In this document: piece after piece, positions 18,160 through 26,337 of the stretch
Layout: the number at the start of each line of letters is the position of its first letter
Position numbering within the stretch: the first letter of the stretch is position 1
NCBI GenBank assembly: GCA_963682005.1
Contig: OY820914.1
Location: 4,526,001-4,590,000 of the forward strand
Reading direction: 5' to 3'
Length of the DNA stretch: 64,000 nucleotides
Source of the DNA: CAIYUC01 sp963682005
GTDB taxonomy: Bacteria > Bacteroidota > Bacteroidia > Bacteroidales > FEN-979
Position numbers and translations under genes: made by a program
The notes under the pieces: model-generated
What the model was told of the DNA's origin: nothing
The model's database searches: none
The model's input: only the letters and a program-made list of their open reading frames with translations

Positions 18160-19638
18160 ATGAAGACCATTAATAAACTTGTTGTTGCAGTTGTACTAAT
18201 TACGGGGTTGACAGATGTTTCATTTTCTCAAAATTCGGTTGATGCACTAAGATATTCCAGGATCTTTTACCAGGGAACCTCGAGGTTTCAGGGAATGGGT
18301 GGTGCCTTTGGAGCTGTTGGTGCTGACTTTTCCGCACTGGCCATCAATCCCGCAGGAATAGGATTGTACAAATCAACCGAATTTACAATCACACCGGAAG
18401 TTTGGATCGGACATTCAGTTTCCGATTACAATGGGGTCAAATCAACAGATGACATCGGTAATTTTGCGTTGGGAAACGTAGGTTTCGTTTTCAGCATCAA
18501 ACCTCCCAATGCCCAGAAAAAAGGAGGCTTTCAGAATTTCAATTTCGGATTCGGGATCAACAGGCAGAACGACTTTAATACCAGGACTTTCATTTCCGGT
18601 CCGAATAATACAAGTTCGCTGATGACAGGCTACACAAATGTCCTCAATAACCAGCCCTGGATGTCATCCGATGATATTAACTACGATTATCCCTTCGACA
18701 TTGCTCCGGCATACAATGCAAACCTGATCTATTATAATGATTCACTGGGAAAATATACATGCGATGCAATGAACGGAGGCGTTTATCAGCAAAATGAGGT
18801 GACAACTTACGGATCGATCAATGAGTTTGATATGTCATTCGGAGCAAGTTTCGAAGATAAACTCTATTTTGGCGCCACATTCGGAATTCCATGGATCCGT
18901 TACTATGAACGGTCAACATATAGTGAAATAAGGACTGATCCATCCGTTTATCCGTTTCAATCGTTGTTGTACAACCAGTATCTTGAAACCACGGGAACAG
19001 GTATAAATTTAAAAGTTGGAGTTATCTACCGTCCTATTCCCTGGTTCCGCGTGGGAGTAGCAGTTCATACACCGACCTATTATGGCAATATGAAAGACAC
19101 CTGGAACAGTGATATTGCTTCCTCCTTTACAGATTCGACTCAATGGAACTCCGTTCAATATTCACCCATCGGAGATTTCCATTACCAGATGGCCACTCCT
19201 TTCCGTGCCATCGGAAGCATGGCATTTCTTATCGGGAATGCAGGTGTTTTCAGTGCAGAGTACGAATTCGTGGATTATAACCAGGCCAGGTTCTATTCAA
19301 GTGATGAATCGTTCCAGGACGTGAATGACGAGATCCGGAATAAATATACCATTCCTTTGAACCTCAGGTTCGGGACTGAATGGAGGATTCAGAATTTCAG
19401 GATCAGGGGCGGATTCGGGTATTATGGAAGTCCTTACAAGGGAGGCGGAACCCAGGGGGAACGATACACTGCTTCCGGGGGAATTGGTTACCGCGGTAAA
19501 TATTTCTTTTTTGACGCAGGCTATACCTGGGCAAAAATGTCGGAGGATTATTATCTCTATGATCCGGCCCTGGTGAATCCATCCCACAACATTCAGTATT
19601 CGCATGCCATCTCGACAACTTTCGGGGTACGTTTTTAA
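18160..19638 (+). CDS. FadL/OmpP1-like outer-membrane transport protein
   Basis: A signal peptide (cleavage near residue 23, FSQN) precedes the N-terminal pattern DALRYSRIFYQGTSRFQGMGG and GAVGADFSALAINPAGIG, the hallmark of the FadL/TodX family. In that family the N-terminal hatch plugs a 14-strand barrel for uptake of hydrophobic compounds. The remaining sequence alternates amphipathic strands and ends in Phe (FGVRF), as expected of a Bam substrate. The length of 492 aa is usual for Bacteroidota members. It is probably cotranscribed with the preceding lipoprotein. Its stop overlaps that of the convergent TPR gene by four bases. The ligand is unknown. Confidence 0.85.
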   Translation: MKTINKLVVAVVLITGLTDVSFSQNSVDALRYSRIFYQGTSRFQGMGGAFGAVGADFSALAINPAGIGLYKSTEFTITPEVWIGHSVSDYNGVKSTDDIGNFALGNVGFVFSIKPPNAQKKGGFQNFNFGFGINRQNDFNTRTFISGPNNTSSLMTGYTNVLNNQPWMSSDDINYDYPFDIAPAYNANLIYYNDSLGKYTCDAMNGGVYQQNEVTTYGSINEFDMSFGASFEDKLYFGATFGIPWIRYYERSTYSEIRTDPSVYPFQSLLYNQYLETTGTGINLKVGVIYRPIPWFRVGVAVHTPTYYGNMKDTWNSDIASSFTDSTQWNSVQYSPIGDFHYQMATPFRAIGSMAFLIGNAGVFSAEYEFVDYNQARFYSSDESFQDVNDEIRNKYTIPLNLRFGTEWRIQNFRIRGGFGYYGSPYKGGGTQGERYTASGGIGYRGKYFFFDAGYTWAKMSEDYYLYDPALVNPSHNIQYSHAISTTFGVRF

Positions 19639-21185
19639 GGTTTGCCTTTTTTAATTCTTGCAAGACCAGCCTTAGCTTTCTGACTAAGGCTGTTTTTGTA
19701 TTCCTCAACAGGCATCGACAATGATAACCGGTAATACTTACCTGCTTCGGCATACTTCCCCGCCCCTTCATAGATAATCCCAAGCTGAAGTGCGGCATTG
19801 GCGGCAAAATAGTACGGAAGCTCTGCACCGAGTGAGATCGCTGTTTCGTAATTCTGTATTGCCTTGGCAATGTTCCCCATTTCATGATAGATCCGGCCCA
19901 GGCGGTAGATGTATTCAAGAAGATCCTTTTTCGAAAACAACGTCGTGGACAGGCTCCTGTCGAGGAGTTCATGCAGTGCCCGGCTGTAATATCCTCCATC
20001 AAAAAGCAATCGCGCCCTTAAGAGGGTAACATTCGGGATTTCCTTTTTTTGCGCCTCCTTCAATGCCTGCTTATCTTCATCAACGTACGTGTAACCGACC
20101 TTAAGGACCATCCCGATATATACTTCATATCGTTTCATATCGCCATGGATGAGTGCCGACCATGCCAGTTTCTGGCAGGCTGCCTTCAGGTAGTTCATTC
20201 CATGAAATTTATTCAGGAACTCCAGAAAATGGATGTCAGCCTTTGGATCAAGGCAGTTCAGTTCGGAAACTCCTGTTAAATAGTCAAGAAATAATATCGG
20301 ATGCCGATCAGGTGGGTTTGAAAATCCTGAAAGTATTTTAATGGCTTCATCATTAAAGCCTGTTTTCATCAGGATGCTAGACCTGTAATAGACAGAAAGA
20401 GGATTCCGGTCATTTTCATTTTTATCCATGGTAAAGTCTGACTGCCTGAGGATATTCAGTGCTTCGGTCTTGTCCTTTTTAAGGTTGACCTGGATAAATG
20501 CAAGATAGAAAAGGATCTCCGGTTTGAACATCCTCACAACCTCATCATTTCCCTGGTAGGAAATGATCGATTCGAGGTCATTAACGCCTTGTTCAACCGA
20601 TCCTTCAAGACCCATAAGGTTTGCAAGCCATTTATATTGCTCGGGGATCAAGCCGGTAATCGTATGGATTATCCCAAGACCGGAATAGTTTAATACAAAA
20701 TTGGGGTAATCGGTTTTATTGGCTTCCAATAGCTGGGAAGCCTTTCGTATTTCGTTAACTGCTGTGATATACTCGCCGAATTTCAAATGGATAAATCCCC
20801 ACTGAAGTTTTACCAGGGCCAGACAGAACTTGTAATAAGGTGAGCTTTTATCAGCCTTTTCAAGGAATTTGACCCGTACAGCTTCATTCCCTCTAAGCTT
20901 TTCAAATTTGGCCCGGTCTTCATCGATGAACAAGGTCATGAAGTCAATATAATTTTCTAAATAGGCTGTTATCCTGTTGTCCGGTTGTAATTTCTTTTCA
21001 AGATCCAGGCAATCAGAAGCATCTTTGAAACGCATCGACAATATCGCCTTGTATGCATTATTGCAGTTATCATCAAAGATGAACTGGGCATGGATCAGAA
21101 ATGGAATAAATAGAAAAGCACCCAGCAAAAAAGGTTTTTTTTGTTTGAGTGCCTTTACGAAAGTATCAGTAAAAACGAGGAACAT
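19635..21185 (-). CDS. Secreted TPR-repeat protein of unknown function
   Basis: The 516-aa protein has an N-terminal signal sequence (hydrophobic residues about 17-30, ending IHAQ). Helical repeats extend to the C-terminus; clear TPR motifs include GRIYHEMGNIAKAIQNYETAI and LGIIYEGAGKYAEAGKYYR. The start ATG at 21185 shares bases with the upstream gene's stop (TGATG), indicating translational coupling to the zinc-ribbon protein. No enzyme domain is seen; a scaffold or assembly role in the periplasm is a guess. Confidence 0.75.
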   Translation of the reverse strand: MFLVFTDTFVKALKQKKPFLLGAFLFIPFLIHAQFIFDDNCNNAYKAILSMRFKDASDCLDLEKKLQPDNRITAYLENYIDFMTLFIDEDRAKFEKLRGNEAVRVKFLEKADKSSPYYKFCLALVKLQWGFIHLKFGEYITAVNEIRKASQLLEANKTDYPNFVLNYSGLGIIHTITGLIPEQYKWLANLMGLEGSVEQGVNDLESIISYQGNDEVVRMFKPEILFYLAFIQVNLKKDKTEALNILRQSDFTMDKNENDRNPLSVYYRSSILMKTGFNDEAIKILSGFSNPPDRHPILFLDYLTGVSELNCLDPKADIHFLEFLNKFHGMNYLKAACQKLAWSALIHGDMKRYEVYIGMVLKVGYTYVDEDKQALKEAQKKEIPNVTLLRARLLFDGGYYSRALHELLDRSLSTTLFSKKDLLEYIYRLGRIYHEMGNIAKAIQNYETAISLGAELPYYFAANAALQLGIIYEGAGKYAEAGKYYRLSLSMPVEEYKNSLSQKAKAGLARIKKGKP

Positions 21186-22114
21186 CAACGGGTTGTGTTG
21201 ACAATTGCATCATCAACAAGTATCCTTCCACAATATTCGCAAACAATGATTTTTTTATGCATCCGGATATCAAGCTGGTGCTGTGGCGGAATTTTATTGA
21301 AGCAGCCTCCGCATGCATCCCGTTCAATCTGAACAACAGCAAGTCCGTTCCTGGCATTTTTCCGTATTCTGGAATAGGCTGTGATCAATCGTTCTTCGAT
21401 GTACTGCCTGTTCTCTTCAGAGTCTTTTATCAACTGGTTTTCTTCCTTTTCCGTTTCTGTCACGATATCTTCCAGTTCATTTTTCTTGATCTCAAGGTCA
21501 TTTGTCCTGTCATGCAGCACTTTTTGATAATGCTCAACCTCGATTTTTTTTGCTTCTATCCCCTGCTGAAACTCCCTGATCCTTTTTTCAGCAAGCTGAA
21601 TCTCGAGATTCTGGAATTCTATCTCCTTTGTCAGGGAATCGTATTCACGGTTATTCCGGACATTCATCTGCTGATCTTCATATTTCTTGATCAGAGCCTG
21701 GCTATCCCGGATGCTGTTTTTCTTTTCGGTAACTGATTTTTCCAATGCCAGGGTTTCCTGTACATAGTTATCGATGCGCGTTTCCAACCCTGCAATTTCA
21801 TCTTCCAGGTCCTGCACCTCGAGCGGAAGTTCGCCCCGGATGATCCTGATTTTATCAACCTGCGAATCGATCTGTTGCAAGTTATACAAGGCAATTAGCT
21901 TTTTCTCAATGCTTATGTCTGACTTATCATCTGCAGCATCAGCTTTTGATTTTGAAACAGACTTCACGACCCCTTCAGCCTGTGCGGCAATTACCGGCTC
22001 AGGAGATTCTGGTTCAGCAGTGGCTTTCTTTGATTTTTCTTCCACAGGTTTGACCGCTTTCACCAATTTGGTCGGTTTTGACGTGGCAATGGGTTGTTTT
22101 GTTGTTTTAGCCAT
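21185..22114 (-). CDS. Coiled-coil protein with C4 zinc ribbon (zf-RING_7 family)
   Basis: Residues about 1-70 are a low-complexity Ala/Lys/Ser/Glu-rich extension. Residues about 75-245 form a long coiled coil that begins KKLIALYNLQQIDSQVDKIR. The C-terminal zinc ribbon has two cysteine pairs, CGGC and CEYC. Proteins of this family are regularly encoded beside Nif3-like genes, as here, where the start lies 10 bases after the Nif3-like stop. The coiled-coil plus ribbon architecture suggests nucleic-acid binding, but I know of no settled role in this phylum. Confidence 0.82.
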   Translation of the reverse strand: MAKTTKQPIATSKPTKLVKAVKPVEEKSKKATAEPESPEPVIAAQAEGVVKSVSKSKADAADDKSDISIEKKLIALYNLQQIDSQVDKIRIIRGELPLEVQDLEDEIAGLETRIDNYVQETLALEKSVTEKKNSIRDSQALIKKYEDQQMNVRNNREYDSLTKEIEFQNLEIQLAEKRIREFQQGIEAKKIEVEHYQKVLHDRTNDLEIKKNELEDIVTETEKEENQLIKDSEENRQYIEERLITAYSRIRKNARNGLAVVQIERDACGGCFNKIPPQHQLDIRMHKKIIVCEYCGRILVDDAIVNTTR

Positions 22115-22124
22115 AATGACTGGT

Positions 22125-23219
22125 TTATAAATAATTTACCGGATTTGAATTCACCTCCGAAATAAGGACTGCAAAGTTAGGAAATTTTTCATTAATTTTT
22201 GAAAATATCCATTCTTTTGCAAACTGTTCACTTTCATAATGACCAATGTCTGCAATGATAATTTCATCCTGAGCATCAAAAAAATCGTGGTAACGCAGAT
22301 CCCCTGTCAGGAAAATATCAGCACCTGCTTTCCTTGCGGTTGAGAGAAGAAATCCGCCAGCCCCCCCGCACACTGCAACCCTGCGGATCATCTTGCCTGG
22401 CAACTTTGAATGCCTCAGGTACGGAATCTGGCAAATGCCCTTTACCTTCTGTAAAAACGCCGGAGCTTCCATCGGAGATCCGAGATCACCTACCATACCG
22501 GCGCCTGCACCGGTCCAGGTGTTTTTCAGCGGATAAATATCATACGCTACTTCTTCATAAGGGTGAGCCATTATTAATGCAGAAATGATCCTCTTCTCCA
22601 TGAAATTCGGGAAAATGGTTTCAATCCTGACCTCGTTTTCAAAATGGATCACATTCTTTTCTCCAACGAACGGAGTTGCATCTTCCAGGGCCCGGAATGA
22701 ACCGGATCCCTGAAGATTGTAACTGCAGGAGTCATAATTACCAATATGCCCTGCACCGGCAGCAAATAATGCATCGCGGATCTTATCTGCATGTGCTTCA
22801 GGGCAAAAAGTGACCAGTTTGCAAAGCCTGTTCTGAACAGGGTCAAGCACCTTTGGATTTTCAACCCCGAATTTCAGGATGAGGGATTTGTTAAACCCTT
22901 CAAGGATATTATCCAGGTTTGTATGTGAAGAATATAGCGCGATGCCGGATTTTATGGCATCCATAACGATTCGTTCAGTAACATGTTCACCGGTAAGTCT
23001 CTTCATGCCTTTAAAGATCACCGGGTGATGTGAATACACAAGATTGCATTTCCTTGCTTTTGCTTCCGAAAGGATCTCAGGTGTTACATCCACCGTGATG
23101 AGAATCCCGGTCAATTCTGAATCCATGTCACCGACGATGAGTCCGCTGTTATCATAATTTTCCTGCAATGAGAGCGGTGCAAGATGCTCTATAAAACTGC
23201 ACAATTCACTTACTTTCAT
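22125..23219 (-). CDS. Nif3-like dinuclear metal-centre protein (GTP cyclohydrolase I type 2 homologue)
   Basis: The protein begins MKVSELCSFIEHLAPLSLQENYDNSGLIVG and contains the metal-ligand motifs YSHHPVIFKGMKRL, the later YSSHTNLDN and, near the C-terminus, DIGHYESEQF. At 364 aa it is the long form, with an inserted PII/CutA-like domain (about residues 125-235). Family members form hexamers around a two-metal site; the reaction is not established. The gene is first in an operon with the zinc-ribbon and TPR genes. Confidence 0.9.
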   Translation of the reverse strand: MKVSELCSFIEHLAPLSLQENYDNSGLIVGDMDSELTGILITVDVTPEILSEAKARKCNLVYSHHPVIFKGMKRLTGEHVTERIVMDAIKSGIALYSSHTNLDNILEGFNKSLILKFGVENPKVLDPVQNRLCKLVTFCPEAHADKIRDALFAAGAGHIGNYDSCSYNLQGSGSFRALEDATPFVGEKNVIHFENEVRIETIFPNFMEKRIISALIMAHPYEEVAYDIYPLKNTWTGAGAGMVGDLGSPMEAPAFLQKVKGICQIPYLRHSKLPGKMIRRVAVCGGAGGFLLSTARKAGADIFLTGDLRYHDFFDAQDEIIIADIGHYESEQFAKEWIFSKINEKFPNFAVLISEVNSNPVNYL

Positions 23220-23248
23220 AGGTTCGTTTATATCAATTCAGCCGGTGT

Positions 23249-23256
23249 CAAAGTTA
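23249..23256 (-). promoter_or_regulatory. -7 promoter element of the Nif3-like operon
   Basis: TAACTTTG on the minus strand, predicting a leader of about 25 nt before the ATG at 23219. Confidence 0.5.
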
Positions 23257-23390
23257 TGAAATGAATTTAATCCCCGAACCCAAAAAAGGTTGTTGAAATG
23301 TTGTTTATTAGTTTTTTCTCCTGCGCATTTTTCATCTTCTAAAAATGATAAAATTTGATACGTTGAAAATTCTGTTCTTAAATCCCTGAC

Positions 23391-23783
23391 ATGCGAAACA
23401 TCCTGGTTTTTATTGTAGATCATAATATGCAGGCTGCCAATCTGCTCAAATACAAACTTACAGGTAAGAAGTTCACAAACGTCAGGGTTTTCCCAACTCC
23501 GGAGGAATGCCTTATCATGCTTCAGAAGAACAACATTCCTGATTTTATCATCACGGATGTTTCCTTTCCTACTATGAACGGTCTGGAGTTTCTCCAGGCC
23601 ATCAAGCGGTTTTCCGAGATTATCCATGTGCTCTTTCTTTCATCAGATCATGACGAATCACTTGCAAGACATTTACTCGAGGAAGGAGCCACCGACTATA
23701 TATACCGGACTGTGAACCATGAGACCGGCAGCAATGAACTCCTGAAAAATCTTGAATACCTCTGCAAAGAAATATCCCAGTAG
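23391..23783 (+). CDS. Stand-alone response-regulator receiver domain with altered active site
   Basis: The 130-aa protein is a single CheY-like fold. The phosphoacceptor is Asp56 in FIITDVSFPTMNG. Of the usual acidic pair near the N-terminus only Asp10 remains (VDHN), and the conserved Lys-Pro after strand 5 is Arg106-Thr107 (DYIYRTVNH). The hydroxyl residue Ser84 is present. It may be a phosphorylation-impaired or independently switching receiver. No histidine kinase or output domain is nearby, so its partner is unknown. Confidence 0.82.
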   Translation: MRNILVFIVDHNMQAANLLKYKLTGKKFTNVRVFPTPEECLIMLQKNNIPDFIITDVSFPTMNGLEFLQAIKRFSEIIHVLFLSSDHDESLARHLLEEGATDYIYRTVNHETGSNELLKNLEYLCKEISQ

Positions 23784-23874
23784 CATTTTCATTTACCAGA
23801 CTGTTAGGGTATATTTTTCAAATGGCGGATTGCCGGCTGGGTTATTTTTTATATATTAGCTTTTTCTATTATCG

Positions 23875-24939
23875 ATGAGGTTTATCCAGTTCCTGTTACT
23901 GCCGTTTTCTTTACTTTACGGAATGGTTATGCTGGTTCGGAACATGCTTTTCGATCTCGGCGTCATTCCTTCTGAAAAGTTCAGTATTCCTGTGATCTCA
24001 GTTGGGAACCTGTCGATGGGCGGCACCGGAAAGACCCCTCACATTGAATACCTTATCCGTTTGTTATACGGCAATTATTTTGTGGCAACGCTGAGCCGTG
24101 GTTATAAGCGAGAAAGCAAAGGGTTCATCCTGGCAAATAAAGAGTCAAACGTTAATGATATCGGGGATGAACCGCTTCAATACCTCCGAAAATTCGAACA
24201 GGTAAAAGTAGCGGTGGATGAAAAAAGAGTAAGAGGTATTCATTACCTGATGGAAAAATTCCCGGGCATCGACGTCATCCTGCTTGACGATGCCTATCAA
24301 CACCGATATGTAAAGCCAGGCCTGTCAATACTTCTGACAGATTACCGGCATCTTTATATCAACGACCACATGGTTCCCTCTGGTACACTTCGCGAATTCA
24401 CCATCGGGGCTAACAGGGCCGACATCATCATCATTACCAAAACGCCGAAGATCTTTTCTCCGATAACCCGGAGAAGGATACTGGAAGATCTTCATCCGAA
24501 ACCTTTTCAGAAGGTATTTTTTTCCTATTTAACATACCCCGAACCGATCCCTGTATTTGACGATTCATCCCTTGTATTCCCTTCCAAACTCTCATTTATT
24601 CTCCTGTTTACCGGTATTGCAAATAACTATCCGCTGGTTGAGCACCTGGAACGGTTTACATCAGAAATCAAAACTCTTCATTTTCCCGATCATCATGCCT
24701 ATACCACAGAGGATATGGAGCGGATCAGAAAGGCTTATACTGATCTTCCGACACAGAAAAAGGTGATCATAACTACGGAAAAAGACCTGATGCGCCTTAA
24801 AACTGCCGAGCTAAGTAATTTTTTGAAAAATCTGCCGTTATTTTACCTTCCTGTTGAAATTGAATTTCATGATAAAGACAAATTAGCTTTTGACACAGAA
24901 ATCACTGATTATGTTAGAAAAAATAAAAGAAACCATTGA
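23875..24939 (+). CDS. lpxK: Tetraacyldisaccharide 4'-kinase (lipid A biosynthesis)
   Basis: LpxK phosphorylates the 4' position of the lipid A precursor at the inner face of the inner membrane. An N-terminal membrane helix (about residues 3-22) precedes the Walker A loop in NLSMGGTGKTPHIEYL, and DDAYQHR follows, matching the family's catalytic Asp-containing segment. The length of 354 aa is typical. The 3' end overlaps the next gene, a purine nucleoside phosphorylase, by 29 bases, so the two are translated from one mRNA although their pathways are unrelated. Confidence 0.94.
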   Translation: MRFIQFLLLPFSLLYGMVMLVRNMLFDLGVIPSEKFSIPVISVGNLSMGGTGKTPHIEYLIRLLYGNYFVATLSRGYKRESKGFILANKESNVNDIGDEPLQYLRKFEQVKVAVDEKRVRGIHYLMEKFPGIDVILLDDAYQHRYVKPGLSILLTDYRHLYINDHMVPSGTLREFTIGANRADIIIITKTPKIFSPITRRRILEDLHPKPFQKVFFSYLTYPEPIPVFDDSSLVFPSKLSFILLFTGIANNYPLVEHLERFTSEIKTLHFPDHHAYTTEDMERIRKAYTDLPTQKKVIITTEKDLMRLKTAELSNFLKNLPLFYLPVEIEFHDKDKLAFDTEITDYVRKNKRNH

Positions 24940-25726
24940 TTACCTTGAATCTAAAATATCTGTAAAACCACAGATCGGCATTATCCTTGGCACCGGTCTG
25001 GGGGGACTGGTAAATGAAATAAATGTTGTTCAGACCATCCCGTATAAATCGATCCCGAATTTTCCGGTTTCAACCGTTGAAGGACATCACGGACAACTGA
25101 TCTTTGGCACGATGAGCGGAAAGAACATCGTTGCCATGCAGGGACGATTCCATTATTACGAAGGCTACACCATGCAGGAAGTTACATTCCCCATTCGGGT
25201 GATGAAATTCCTGGGCATCGATCTGCTTATACTTTCAAATGCGAGCGGAGGGGTCAATCCTGACTTTGAAGTTGGTGACCTGATGATCATTGACGATCAT
25301 ATAAACCTTATGAAGGACAACCCTCTTATCGGTCCTAATCACGATGAGGTCGGGACAAGATTTCCTGATATGAGCCATGCCTATGATAAGGAACTTATCG
25401 CTACTTCATTCCGGATCGCAGAAAAGCACGGGATCAAGCTCAGGCGAGGTGTTTATGCTGCTGTCTCCGGACCTACTTTTGAAACCCCGGCCGAATATCG
25501 TTATATCCGGACCATTGGCGCTGATGCAGTAGGGATGTCCACCGTTCCGGAGGTGATCAGTGCCAGGCATATGGGGCTGAGATGTTTTGCTTTTTCAGTC
25601 ATCTCTGACCTGGGTGTCCCCGGCAAGATCGTTGAAATAACACATAAGGATGTTATTCATGCTGCCAGCAACGTGGAGCCTGAGATGACAAAGATCATCA
25701 AAGAGATGATCCTTACCGTAGTCTAA
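24911..25726 (+). CDS. Purine nucleoside phosphorylase (trimeric, PNP-I class)
   Basis: The enzyme splits purine nucleosides with phosphate into base and ribose-1-phosphate for salvage. Family motifs are present: GTGLGGL, RFHYYEGYTMQEV, NASGGVNPDF, the purine-contact SGPTFETPAEYR and GMSTVPEV. At the position where human PNP has the base-binding Asn243, the sequence reads SVISDLG, placing Asp there, which may affect whether 6-amino purines are accepted. The ATG at 24911 gives 271 aa; an upstream TTG at 24890 would extend further into lpxK. The stop overlaps that of the convergent unknown gene. Confidence 0.93.
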   Translation: MLEKIKETIDYLESKISVKPQIGIILGTGLGGLVNEINVVQTIPYKSIPNFPVSTVEGHHGQLIFGTMSGKNIVAMQGRFHYYEGYTMQEVTFPIRVMKFLGIDLLILSNASGGVNPDFEVGDLMIIDDHINLMKDNPLIGPNHDEVGTRFPDMSHAYDKELIATSFRIAEKHGIKLRRGVYAAVSGPTFETPAEYRYIRTIGADAVGMSTVPEVISARHMGLRCFAFSVISDLGVPGKIVEITHKDVIHAASNVEPEMTKIIKEMILTVV

Positions 25727-26217
25727 TCTGTTTTTACAGGAAAATCCAATACTTTCAATTTCCAACGGTCGCCAATCCTGCATCGGCGTTCCGACAGGGA
25801 AAACGAAATGATGCTTCCCCCGAAGCAGATCCCTGATACAATAAAGACATCCCGGGAAAACACCGGCTCATTATTGATCAGGTGATTGAACGAAATAACC
25901 CCGAAAAAGACGGCACCTGATATGGCAAGCATTTTACCAAGCTTCCGGGGAAAAGCAAATTGTTTATAAACCAGGGTGATATTCCTGAATGGTATTGTGT
26001 AAGGCCGCATCGTGGCGACGGACAATGAACTGTCTTCAATTCCCCAAAGGATTCCTTTCATCAGTGTATCAGGATTTGCAGCTCTTATCTTGATCTTGTC
26101 ATTCAGGTGATAAAAGTATTTTGAGGATGTTCCGATTTTCTCTATCAGCAGCGTCTTTTGGGCAATCGACACAAGAGAACAAACAGAAACCAGGATGGTA
26201 ATGCAAAAGTACTTCAT
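25723..26217 (-). CDS. Exported protein of unknown function
   Basis: The 164-aa protein starts with a signal peptide (cleavage near SIAQ). Residues about 35-85 form a small strand-rich module containing LMKGILWGIEDSSLSV and then IPFRNITLVYK. Two hydrophobic segments (about 92-115 and 120-142) suggest a short membrane hairpin, and a basic tail follows. A comparable strand module occurs in the unknown protein at 61322-62395. No family was recognised. The stop codon overlaps that of the purine nucleoside phosphorylase gene in tail-to-tail arrangement. Confidence 0.6.
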   Translation of the reverse strand: MKYFCITILVSVCSLVSIAQKTLLIEKIGTSSKYFYHLNDKIKIRAANPDTLMKGILWGIEDSSLSVATMRPYTIPFRNITLVYKQFAFPRKLGKMLAISGAVFFGVISFNHLINNEPVFSRDVFIVSGICFGGSIISFSLSERRCRIGDRWKLKVLDFPVKTD

Positions 26218-26322
26218 TGATCCTTCAAAGCAGTAAAATTATAACAAATCTGCTTATCTGAGCATCAATATTTCCATGGATTTGTTTCCTGGCATTTCCC
26301 TCCATGACAACCATGATTTCCT

Positions 26323-26330
26323 TACTTTTG
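26323..26330 (+). promoter_or_regulatory. -7 promoter element of the LpxR-like gene
   Basis: TACTTTTG ends 7 bases before the ATG at 26338. With the spacing seen at rnpB, transcription would begin near 26335, leaving a leader of only about 3 nt. Confidence 0.55.
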
Positions 26331-26337
26331 CATCAAG

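Noticed and set aside
17040..18173. Several long open frames on both strands, including a 256-codon forward frame
   Set aside because: They are products of the repetitive Tyr/Gly/Ser codons of the lipoprotein gene in frame at 16649; their translations are compositionally odd and lack start context.
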